A stretch of 64,000 bases of DNA from positions 1,612,001 to 1,676,000 of the forward strand of contig NZ_CP079737.1 of assembly GCF_019916025.1 (NCBI RefSeq). The letters are read 5' to 3'. Under the pieces are notes generated by a model, which had not been told where the DNA came from, ran no database searches, and was given only the letters and a program-made list of their open reading frames with translations. Below are positions 7,610 to 14,278 of this stretch, piece by piece (the stretch's first letter is position 1; each line of letters opens with the position of its first letter). Both the position numbers and the translations under genes were made by a program. The stretch comes from Paraclostridium bifermentans. GTDB lineage: Bacteria > Bacillota > Clostridia > Peptostreptococcales > Peptostreptococcaceae.

Positions 7610-8821
7610 TTAAGAGTCTAACTTATTAATAACCTCTTTTAGACTTTTATTTTCTTCCCTTAATTCATCGATAAGCTTATTAGTTGTTTCTGAGTTGTAC
7701 TTATCAGTTTTATTTCCTTCTATTATAGAATTATTAATCATATCATATTTTTTAAAATTCTCTGAAGATGTTTTATTAGAATCAAATATTTGGTAAATCC
7801 CTATAAATAATGATAATAGCAGTGATAATATAGATATAACCATAGCACCATTAGACTTCAAGTCAGATGATTTGATACTTTCCTTTGTTGCAGTTAATTG
7901 AGCTTGTGTTGCAGTTAATTGAGCCTGTGTTATATTTAATTGATCTTGAAGTATTGTATTTGAAAGTTTTAGCTGTTTATTGTTATTATCACTAATTGCT
8001 TTTTCTAATTCAATAAGTTTATTTAATTGGAAATCTATATCGTTGCCTATTTTATTTTGTTGTTCACTAATTCTTTCTATTAACTCGCATGAGAGTATAA
8101 TTGAAGAATCTACTTCTGCTTTATGATCAACTTGCTTATTCAATATATCATTATAATTAAGATGTACATCATTTTTTGATGTTAAAGGTTCTAATTGAAC
8201 CGGTTTTGCAGAAATATTTGGCTTTGATTTAAATATGTTTTCTATAGTTTTTCGTTGATTAAGCAAATCCAACATAGCGGGAGAAGTTTTCGGAATATTT
8301 AAACCGATTAATGCCTGGAATCTTTTTCGTTGTCTATCAGAATAAAGTGTAAATGCTTGTTTTAACTTTTCTAAAGAATCGGAAGGAAACTCAAAGTAAG
8401 GTTCTCTATTTTTTTTATCTTGTCCTTGTAATTCCTCTAAATTATCGAAATCATCATCAGTCAACTTCTGAGTATGTGGTTTGTAGAGTAGATAATCATT
8501 GTGGGCTAAGAATTCATCTGCAAATTCAATGATTTCCTGTTTACTTACTTCAAGATCAATATTATTAAATATAGATTTATCATCTTTATATGTATTAGAG
8601 TTTATAATTATTTCTTTATATTTATATAACAAAAATTTCATTAATTCTTTTGCAAAATAAACATTATCTAAATTCTCTATATCTTTATGATTCTTTAATA
8701 AAAGTTCATATCTCCAATAATTAAATATTGCAAATTCTAGAATTCCTTCTTTTTTAGTGTTTATTGCAAATTCTACTTTTTGTGTTTCACGTTGGATAAA
8801 GCTACTTATATCAGCACTCAT
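7610..8821 (-). CDS. Hypothetical coiled-coil protein with one membrane segment; candidate phage accessory (moron) gene
   Basis: A 403-residue protein I do not recognise. The first ~230 residues are mixed alpha and charged, without a known motif. Residues ~245-318 are coiled coil, including a tandem QAQLTAT heptad that reflects three 21-bp repeats at 7887-7949. A single transmembrane helix spans about 325-346, followed by an Asn/Lys-rich coiled tail. It faces the lysis genes from the opposite strand and has its own AGGAGAT site, the usual arrangement for lysogen-expressed cargo such as superinfection exclusion or defence proteins. That role is inferred from context only. Confidence 0.6.
   Translation of the reverse strand: MSADISSFIQRETQKVEFAINTKKEGILEFAIFNYWRYELLLKNHKDIENLDNVYFAKELMKFLLYKYKEIIINSNTYKDDKSIFNNIDLEVSKQEIIEFADEFLAHNDYLLYKPHTQKLTDDDFDNLEELQGQDKKNREPYFEFPSDSLEKLKQAFTLYSDRQRKRFQALIGLNIPKTSPAMLDLLNQRKTIENIFKSKPNISAKPVQLEPLTSKNDVHLNYNDILNKQVDHKAEVDSSIILSCELIERISEQQNKIGNDIDFQLNKLIELEKAISDNNNKQLKLSNTILQDQLNITQAQLTATQAQLTATKESIKSSDLKSNGAMVISILSLLLSLFIGIYQIFDSNKTSSENFKKYDMINNSIIEGNKTDKYNSETTNKLIDELREENKSLKEVINKLDS
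7887..7949 (-). repeat. Three tandem 21-bp repeats inside the coiled-coil gene
   Basis: Two nearly perfect and one degenerate copy of a 21-bp unit encode successive seven-residue QAQLTAT-like heptads. In-frame change in copy number would lengthen or shorten the coiled coil next to the membrane helix without breaking the frame. Confidence 0.75.
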
Positions 8822-9115
8822 GTCGTATCTCCTTTAAACGAAAATCAAATTATATATATAGAATAATACATAATTTGATTTTATACAATAAAACAAATGT
8901 TGCATATATAAAATAATATTATTAGTTAAATATCTTTAATTCATAGAAATTTTAAACATGAAAAACAATGACTGATAAATGAATTTAGTTTATAAATAAA
9001 AAAAGTAATTAATTTAGATAAATATAAATATATATTATATATAGGTTAAATGTGTATTATGTTTACGCTCCTATTCATATTTGTAAATTGCAATATGATA
9101 AAAGGAGAGTAACTT

Positions 9116-9247
9116 ATGAAAACAATATTAGATAATATAAAGAAGTTTCTAGATTCACCACCTTATAGAGTGTGTGTTGAAATCTTAGAACACTGGCTTT
9201 TAATTTTAAATATATTGAACACAATTAAGGAATTACTTTTTAATTAA
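9116..9247 (+). CDS. Small hypothetical protein (43 aa), amphipathic/hydrophobic
   Basis: A short ORF with a strong AAAGGAGAG site eight bases before its ATG, reading MKTILDNIKKFLDSPP at the start and a hydrophobic second half (WLLILNILNTIKELLF). A terminator lies about 90 bases downstream, so it seems to be an independent small transcription unit. No family was recognised. The size and hydrophobic tail would suit a membrane-active or regulatory peptide. Confidence 0.55.
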   Translation: MKTILDNIKKFLDSPPYRVCVEILEHWLLILNILNTIKELLFN

Positions 9248-9340
9248 TATTATTTTAGCTTAATAATTCTATCCTATGTATAGGAGATTAACTAAAAACC
9301 TTAATATAACCTATAAATATAAAAATCATATTGCTATAAA

Positions 9341-9378
9341 AATAAGACTATTAATCAATGGTCTTATTTTTATTTTTA
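9341..9378 (+). terminator. Intrinsic terminator
   Basis: A 12-bp stem AATAAGACTATT / AATGGTCTTATT (one G-T pair) followed by a T-rich tail, ending the 43-residue ORF unit before the next gene. Confidence 0.7.
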
Positions 9379-9452
9379 AGCTACCAATTTATACAAATTT
9401 CGACAACACGATTAATGTATACTGATATTGATGCTAAAAAAGGGGGATTTTT

Positions 9453-11051
9453 ATGAAGTTTAAACAAAGATTTTTATCAGTCGCATTATCCATTGGATTA
9501 ATTGCAGGAAGTACATTTGTATCATTAGCCGATACAAATCAATTAGAAGTACATCATATTAATGTAGGGCAAGGAGAATCTATTTATATAGAATTTCCAG
9601 ATGGAACAGATGCATTAATTGATGCAGGAAAAAGTAACTATGGTGATACTGTAGTAAACTACTTGAAATCGCAAGAAAATAACATGGATTTAGAATATCT
9701 TATAGCTACACATCCGGATGCAGATCATATAGGTGGAATGCAATCTGTATTTAAGGATTTAAATGTTAAGAATTTTATATATCCAAAGGATGCGCCACAC
9801 GATTCAAAAACTTGGGAGAATATATTATCTCTTGCAAGTTCAGAGGGTTGTAATATTCAGGATGGTAAAACAGGAATAGCTTTTGATATAGGCGGAGCTA
9901 GTATGAAATTTATACAACCTGAAAAAGATTACTCAGATAATAATGAAGATAGCATAGTTACATATTTAGATTATAATAATACAGAGTTTTTATTTACTGG
10001 AGATATGGAATCTTCAACTGAAAAAGATATGGTTTCTCAAGGGATAGTTCCGAATGTTGATTTTATGAGTGTTCCTCATCATGGTTCTAAGACTTCAAGT
10101 ACACCAACATTTTTATCAGTAGCAGATCCTGAATATGCAGTATGTTCTGTAGGAGAAAATAGCTATGGACATCCAGCTCCAGAAGTTATTCAAAGATATA
10201 CAGATATAGGAGCTAAAGTATATAGAACTGATGTAGACGGAAATGTGGTTATAAAAACAGATGGTGTATCTAGTGAAATAAATGGTTCAAGAACAAATAT
10301 AGGATTTAATGATATAAAAGGTCACTGGGGAGAAAGTCAAATAAATGCATTCATAAATAAAGGTTATATAAATGGTTACCCTGATGGAACTTTTAGACCA
10401 GACAATTCAATAACAAGAGCTGAATTCGTTAGAATATTTAACACTGTATTCGGTCTTACAAATGCTAGTGGAAAAGTGTTTAATGATACAGTAAATCATT
10501 GGGCTAAAACTGCTATAGATATAGCTGTTACTAACGGAGTGTGTAATGGTATGTCAGCTACAGAGTTTGCTCCGGATCAGCCTATAACAAGAGAGCAAGC
10601 TGCCAAGATGATTGCTAACTATAAAAGAATAACTGATGTTCATCACAATAGAGTAAAAGGATATAAAGATGGCGTAAATACATCTAATTGGGCTATAAAT
10701 GAAGTGGAAGCAATTTTAGAAGCTGGATATATGAATGGATATTCTGAAGATAATACATTCAGACCTCAAAATAATATAACTAGAGCAGAAGCGGTGTCTA
10801 CTTTAACAAGAGTTGAAGGTAATCCTAATCCTGTAATGCCAATACCTCCTACTCCGGAACCTCCTTCTAATCCAGACCCAGAACCAACACCACCTCCGGT
10901 AGTAGATAGAACTGTATATGCGAATGGAGGAAGTTCTTCATCTAATAAGTATCATAAATCTTCAAATTCTCATGGAATGAAAGGTGCTATATCTATGACT
11001 GAAAGCCAAGCTAGAAGTAAAGGATATGTACCATGTGGTTCATGTTTTTAA
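9453..11051 (+). CDS. Secreted ComEC-like metallo-beta-lactamase domain protein with three SLH domains and a C-terminal metal-binding motif
   Basis: Residues 1-27 are a signal peptide (cleavage near SLA-DT). Residues ~30-275 are a metallo-beta-lactamase fold of the ComEC/Rec2 type: THPDADHIGG at ~87-96, FTGDM at ~182, VPHHGSKTS at ~207. Three S-layer homology domains follow (about 285-333, 343-390, 403-453), then a Pro-rich linker (~456-485) and a tail with YH...SHG...YVPCGSCF that resembles the short Ada-like zinc motif at the end of many secreted nucleases. So it is exported, tied to the cell wall and probably a phosphodiesterase or nuclease. RBS AGGGGGA precedes the ATG; a terminator follows. 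Confidence 0.82.
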   Translation: MKFKQRFLSVALSIGLIAGSTFVSLADTNQLEVHHINVGQGESIYIEFPDGTDALIDAGKSNYGDTVVNYLKSQENNMDLEYLIATHPDADHIGGMQSVFKDLNVKNFIYPKDAPHDSKTWENILSLASSEGCNIQDGKTGIAFDIGGASMKFIQPEKDYSDNNEDSIVTYLDYNNTEFLFTGDMESSTEKDMVSQGIVPNVDFMSVPHHGSKTSSTPTFLSVADPEYAVCSVGENSYGHPAPEVIQRYTDIGAKVYRTDVDGNVVIKTDGVSSEINGSRTNIGFNDIKGHWGESQINAFINKGYINGYPDGTFRPDNSITRAEFVRIFNTVFGLTNASGKVFNDTVNHWAKTAIDIAVTNGVCNGMSATEFAPDQPITREQAAKMIANYKRITDVHHNRVKGYKDGVNTSNWAINEVEAILEAGYMNGYSEDNTFRPQNNITRAEAVSTLTRVEGNPNPVMPIPPTPEPPSNPDPEPTPPPVVDRTVYANGGSSSSNKYHKSSNSHGMKGAISMTESQARSKGYVPCGSCF

Positions 11052-11062
11052 TTAAATACAAT

Positions 11063-11096
11063 AAAAAGTAGTAGGAGATTACCCTACTACTTTTTG
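11063..11096. terminator. Strong bidirectional terminator
   Basis: A 13-bp perfect stem AAAAAGTAGTAGG / CCTACTACTTTTT. It ends the MBL-SLH gene on the plus strand; the convergent small Cys-rich ORF on the minus strand ends inside it. Confidence 0.8.
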
Positions 11097-11210
11097 ATTT
11101 GAAGTTTTAACTTCTCTTCCGGTACATTTCTTTAATATTTCAACATCTTTAATCAAGCAAGTTTTAAAGAACTTGCAATTTTTATCTTTACAAATAGTTT
11201 GCTTATTCAT
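11079..11210 (-). CDS. Small cysteine-containing hypothetical protein (43 aa)
   Basis: A short minus-strand ORF, MNKQTICKDKNCKFFKTCL at its start, with cysteines at positions 7, 12, 18 and 29 that could bind a metal. GGAGG lies 11 bases before the ATG. Its stop falls in the loop of the shared terminator. It may be cotranscribed with the basic protein gene just upstream on the same strand. Too short for a firm family assignment. Confidence 0.5.
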   Translation of the reverse strand: MNKQTICKDKNCKFFKTCLIKDVEILKKCTGREVKTSNQKVVG

Positions 11211-11242
11211 AAGCTACAATACCTCCATGAAAACATTAGAAT

Positions 11243-11428
11243 TTATTTAAATAAATCAAAAATACTAAAAGAAGTTTTATTGTAAACTTTATTATAAGCT
11301 TTCTTCTTAGCAGTTCCTACTGGATCAGTGTATTTTTTAGTACTACATTTTCTCTTAGCTTTAGTAACTGGACTTCTAGCTTTTAAAGACTTCTTTAGAC
11401 TTGGTTTTTTTATTATACTTCTAGCCAT
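11243..11428 (-). CDS. Small very basic hypothetical protein (61 aa)
   Basis: The best start is the ATG for MARSIIKKPSLKKS, six bases after AAGGGGTG; a GTG three codons further upstream overlaps that site. About one third of the residues are Lys or Arg (KKPSLKKSLKARSPVTKAKRK), ending in a short hydrophobic SFSIFDLF. Similar short basic proteins occur in Firmicute phage and chromosome accessory regions; nucleic-acid binding is plausible but not shown. Confidence 0.6.
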   Translation of the reverse strand: MARSIIKKPSLKKSLKARSPVTKAKRKCSTKKYTDPVGTAKKKAYNKVYNKTSFSIFDLFK

Positions 11429-11585
11429 TTTTAGCACCCCTTAATATATTTATATATACTATTATAATATAGAATATATAAATTGGTAATTATTTCTAAT
11501 TATTCAATTCAAAATACAATATTTTACATTTTTCAACAATGTAATAGTATATAATACTTATGGATTACATTAAGGAGGGTTTTAT

Positions 11586-12119
11586 ATGGATAAAAGAAAG
11601 TTAAAAAAATGGGGAATAATATTGTGTGTATTATTTGTTTTAGGAGTTATAGGGACTATATCTCAATCAGATGAAAGTGAAGTAGAAACAAACACTACTG
11701 CAGCTGAGGAAAATACAGCTGAAAAATCAAAAAAACCTAGCATGACAACAGATGAATTAATGGAATACTTTGATACGTATGAGAAATTATATGTAAATCA
11801 TTTAGAAGGAATATCTAAAGTAGCTGAAAAGAATGATAATTTAGAATTACAAAAAACACTAGCTAATACGAGAGATATATCTAATGCTGCTCATTCAAAG
11901 ATATTTGATATAAAAAGTGGTTTCGATAGTTCTAGCAATGAATATAAAGCTTTAGACGAATTATCTGTAGCATTTAATTCTTTAGAGTCTGCTTGTAAAA
12001 ACGGAATAAAATATATAGATAAAAATGAATATAAATACTACGAAAAATATGAAAATGATTTAAAACAATCAGATCTATTCCTACAAAGATATATGGAAGC
12101 TAAAAACAATATAAAGTAA
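11586..12119 (+). CDS. Membrane-anchored extracytoplasmic hypothetical protein
   Basis: A 177-residue protein with a basic N-terminus (MDKRKLKKWG), a hydrophobic segment at about 9-26 without a lipobox, an acidic/Thr-rich spacer and an alpha-helical domain (MTTDELMEYFDTYEKLYVNHL onward). It resembles small phage or plasmid proteins anchored on the outer face of the membrane. TAAGGAGGG precedes the ATG. Function unknown; it is followed by a probable small RNA gene. Confidence 0.6.
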   Translation: MDKRKLKKWGIILCVLFVLGVIGTISQSDESEVETNTTAAEENTAEKSKKPSMTTDELMEYFDTYEKLYVNHLEGISKVAEKNDNLELQKTLANTRDISNAAHSKIFDIKSGFDSSSNEYKALDELSVAFNSLESACKNGIKYIDKNEYKYYEKYENDLKQSDLFLQRYMEAKNNIK

Positions 12120-12158
12120 ATGGAAAAATAAGGCATGATTATATTTTTTAATATAGGT

Positions 12159-12310
12159 TATAATATAATTAAGCAATGCAGATGACCTAGCCACAGTTAA
12201 ATTAGCTTGAGTAGGTTAATTCTAGATAAAACTGAAAGGCTTCTTTTATATATACGGCAATACATTGGACTCTGCAGAGGTGGGCTACGGCTCACCTTTT
12301 TTATTTTTTT
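12159..12310 (+). ncRNA. Probable stand-alone structured small RNA (~130 nt)
   Basis: A TATAAT box at 12159-12164 is followed by ~130 bases without a plausible ORF that end in a good intrinsic terminator (AGGTGGGC, TACG loop, GCTCACCT, then a T-rich run). The body can close through TGCAGA / TCTGCA (about 12177 and 12271) with an inner CCTAGC-AGG stem. I do not recognise it as a known riboswitch. It is not a leader, because the terminator ends it and the next gene has its own ribosome site 80 bases on. Confidence 0.5.
12278..12310 (+). terminator. Intrinsic terminator of the small RNA
   Basis: An 8-bp GC-rich stem with a tetraloop (TACG) and a T-rich tail of about twelve bases. Confidence 0.75.
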
Positions 12311-12393
12311 GAAAAAATTTATAAGGACAGGCAATTCTTCATGAACTTTTACATATAAATTAACTATAGATAATGAAAAAGGAGTGAAACTTC

Positions 12394-12552
12394 ATGAGCC
12401 AAACCAAAAAAGGGAATAGATTTCAAATTTCATTTAAAGAAAATATACAAGAAATAGAAATAATGAACTATATGTTAAAGAAAGCTGAGATAATGGGCAT
12501 TTCAACTTATATAAAAATGCTTATACAAAAAGATATGGAAAGTAATAAATAA
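12394..12552 (+). CDS. Small ribbon-helix-helix-like protein (52 aa)
   Basis: A 52-residue ORF with GGAG six bases before its ATG. The layout, a basic N-terminal strand (GNRFQISFKE), then helices IMNYMLKKAEIMG and STYIKMLIQKDME, is that of CopG/Arc-like ribbon-helix-helix proteins such as plasmid regulators and relaxosome accessory factors. Its place at the head of a VirB4-like cassette fits a local regulator. Called from pattern only. Confidence 0.55.
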   Translation: MSQTKKGNRFQISFKENIQEIEIMNYMLKKAEIMGISTYIKMLIQKDMESNK

Positions 12553-12559
12553 ATTAAAA

Positions 12560-12594
12560 GGCTTCCATCTACCCGACCAAGAGAAGTGAAAGCC
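12560..12594 (-). terminator. Minus-strand terminator of the micropeptide unit
   Basis: On the minus strand GGCTTTC pairs with GGAAGCC across an imperfect inner stem, followed by TTTTAATTTATT. On the plus strand no T run follows, so it serves the antisense unit. Confidence 0.55.
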
Positions 12595-12661
12595 TAATAC
12601 TAAAGGAATTATAAAAATATAATTCCCTAATAATTTCTATAAAAATTTATAAAATCCTTTT

Positions 12662-12739
12662 TTAAGGTAATAACTTAATTAATAATGCTCCACCTAACCA
12701 ACCTAACATTTTTAAAAAGTGAACAGTGCATGCAGACAT
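12662..12739 (-). CDS. Hydrophobic micropeptide (25 aa) on the strand opposite the VirB4-like cassette
   Basis: GGAGGT lies seven bases before the ATG, an excellent ribosome site. The product starts MSACTVHFLKMLGW and continues with a Gly-Ala-Leu-rich hydrophobic stretch ending in KLLP; it could form one short membrane helix with basic residues. A terminator lies about 70 bases downstream on the same strand, so the gene forms a ~200-nt transcript of its own. It resembles in general form type I toxins, small pheromone precursors or small membrane regulators. None of these is proved by the sequence. Confidence 0.55.
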   Translation of the reverse strand: MSACTVHFLKMLGWLGGALLIKLLP

Positions 12740-12802
12740 ATCAACTACCTCCAAAGATAAAGATTATAAGAATATTTTAACCATTCAAAAGGGGGATTAT
12801 CC

Positions 12803-13249
12803 ATGAAATTAATAGTAAACGGGAATACAGTAAGTGAAATGATAACTGAAAAAGTTGTTAGAATTAGAGAATTTAAAAGAAGTGAAATAATAGAGTTTGA
12901 CTTTAATACAGTAGACATCGTGACTTTAGATAAGATAATAGGTCACATTAAGACTAATAGAAAAATGTACACTAGATTAGTTATAATGATAGCTCTATCT
13001 ATAAGTTCAACTACCTTAACTGCTTATGCAGGTGGTATAACCGATATAGCTTTAGAAGTTTATGAAATCGTTAAAGAAGCTTGTTTTGGAATTTGCCTAT
13101 TAGGGGCAGCGGTTGAATTTATTAGATGTGTTGTAAGCGGAACGGTAGAACAGCTTGGAAAGGTAGCTGTAAAGTATATATCTTTTGCTCTTATGATTAA
13201 GTTTCTACCTAAAGCTGTAGATATGATATTCAGATTAGGAGGGAATTAA
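12803..13249 (+). CDS. Pilin-like membrane protein (VirB2/TrbC-type layout)
   Basis: A 148-residue protein: a ~55-residue charged N-terminal part, a hydrophobic segment at 58-75 ending in a signal-peptidase-like TAYA-GG site, then two more hydrophobic segments at about 92-113 and 123-145. Removal at that site would leave a ~72-residue two-helix product, the form of VirB2/TrbC pilins. It begins a cassette of four genes with gaps of 1-11 bases or overlaps, ending in a VirB4-like ATPase. AGGGGGA precedes the start. The N-terminal extension is unusual for pilins, so the call is tentative. Confidence 0.5.
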   Translation: MKLIVNGNTVSEMITEKVVRIREFKRSEIIEFDFNTVDIVTLDKIIGHIKTNRKMYTRLVIMIALSISSTTLTAYAGGITDIALEVYEIVKEACFGICLLGAAVEFIRCVVSGTVEQLGKVAVKYISFALMIKFLPKAVDMIFRLGGN

Positions 13250-13250
13250 A

Positions 13251-13601
13251 ATGTTATTTATAACTCCTAAGACTTTAGAAGATTCAAAGAATATTATTGA
13301 AGGTATAATGACAAAAGCTCCAGAAGGTAAGTTAGCAAGAACTCAAGAAGCTTTAGATAACTTTAATACAATGTGTGATGTAATAGGCGGTTTTTTCAAA
13401 GGTTGTAGTGAAGTTATTAAGTTTATAGGAATGTCTATTAAGGATCCGAGCTTCTTAATAGATAAGATACAACTCATTGCTCCAGATATAGTGTTAATTG
13501 TTTTAGCTATATTAATAGTTCTTAGATTCTTAGGATTTAAAGACACAACAAAATATATTGTTTTAGCATTTGTTATAGCAGCTATAATAGCTACTTTATA
13601 G
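13251..13601 (+). CDS. Small membrane protein of the VirB4-like cassette
   Basis: A 116-residue protein with an amphipathic N-terminal part (residues 1-65) and two C-terminal transmembrane helices (about 76-95 and 101-116). It starts one base after the previous gene, with GGAGGG just upstream. No family recognised. In type IV secretion clusters, proteins of this layout (VirB3- or PrgI-like) often join the ATPase to the membrane; that is the working guess. Confidence 0.5.
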   Translation: MLFITPKTLEDSKNIIEGIMTKAPEGKLARTQEALDNFNTMCDVIGGFFKGCSEVIKFIGMSIKDPSFLIDKIQLIAPDIVLIVLAILIVLRFLGFKDTTKYIVLAFVIAAIIATL

Positions 13602-13612
13602 GGGGTGCAATT

Positions 13613-14278
13613 ATGAGATTAATTAATTTAGCTATAAAGCATTGTAAAAAGATAGTAAGTATAGCATTGATAATGCTTATATTAATAGTTACTGGTAAGT
13701 CTTTTGCTAACGAAGATTACAAGATAGATGATAGTCAACGTAATGAACTTATAAAACAATCTCAAGTTGTTAACTGGGAAAGCTTTGATAATAAACTAGA
13801 TCTTAAAAGTAATTTTATAATTATAGATTATTACACAGGTTACTATATAGTTTGTTCTAGGATGGGCGGTGGTAAGCATGCCGATATAGAGCCTGTAAAT
13901 CAAGAATCTAATGATAATATAAAGAAAATAATGGATAGTGGTCGAGGTGGCAAAAGAAGACCTGTAATAGTTATGCTTGAAAACGGAGAAAGTTACTTAG
14001 GTAGTTCTTTCATGGTAGGTCATGCAGGAGTAGATGATGAACCATATTTGAAGGTATTAAATAAAAGAAGTAATGGATATGGCAAAGGTGAAAACTACGA
14101 TAAGGTAAAAGGTAATGGAATGGACGGACATATGTGTTTATTTGTTGAAGGATGCAAGAATCATTATGATGGTAAAGAAAATAAAGACCACAATAATAAT
14201 TTAAAATTCTTAAAAGAAAGGAAAGAAATTTCAAATGGGGATATTAAAAGGGAAAATGAAATCAATAAAAATAACTGA
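13613..14278 (+). CDS. Secreted His-rich protein with HADxEP/RRPVIV domain
   Basis: A 221-residue protein with a signal peptide (hydrophobic 14-30, SFA-NE cleavage). The mature part has HADIEP (His89), RRPVIV (115-120), His137, MDGHMC (His173), His184 and DHNNN (His193). The series HADxEP, RRPVxV, GHxCxxF, H...H also occurs, as far as I recall, in uncharacterised wall-associated proteins of Clostridia and Bacilli, where the histidines look like metal ligands. An enzyme acting in the wall, perhaps clearing peptidoglycan for the apparatus, would fit. The last 44 bases overlap the ATPase gene. Confidence 0.55.
   Translation: MRLINLAIKHCKKIVSIALIMLILIVTGKSFANEDYKIDDSQRNELIKQSQVVNWESFDNKLDLKSNFIIIDYYTGYYIVCSRMGGGKHADIEPVNQESNDNIKKIMDSGRGGKRRPVIVMLENGESYLGSSFMVGHAGVDDEPYLKVLNKRSNGYGKGENYDKVKGNGMDGHMCLFVEGCKNHYDGKENKDHNNNLKFLKERKEISNGDIKRENEINKNN

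Noticed and set aside
12159-12310. c-di-GMP, purine, preQ1 or SAM riboswitch
   Set aside because: None of the conserved cores that I remember for these classes is present and the element ends in a terminator well before the next gene.
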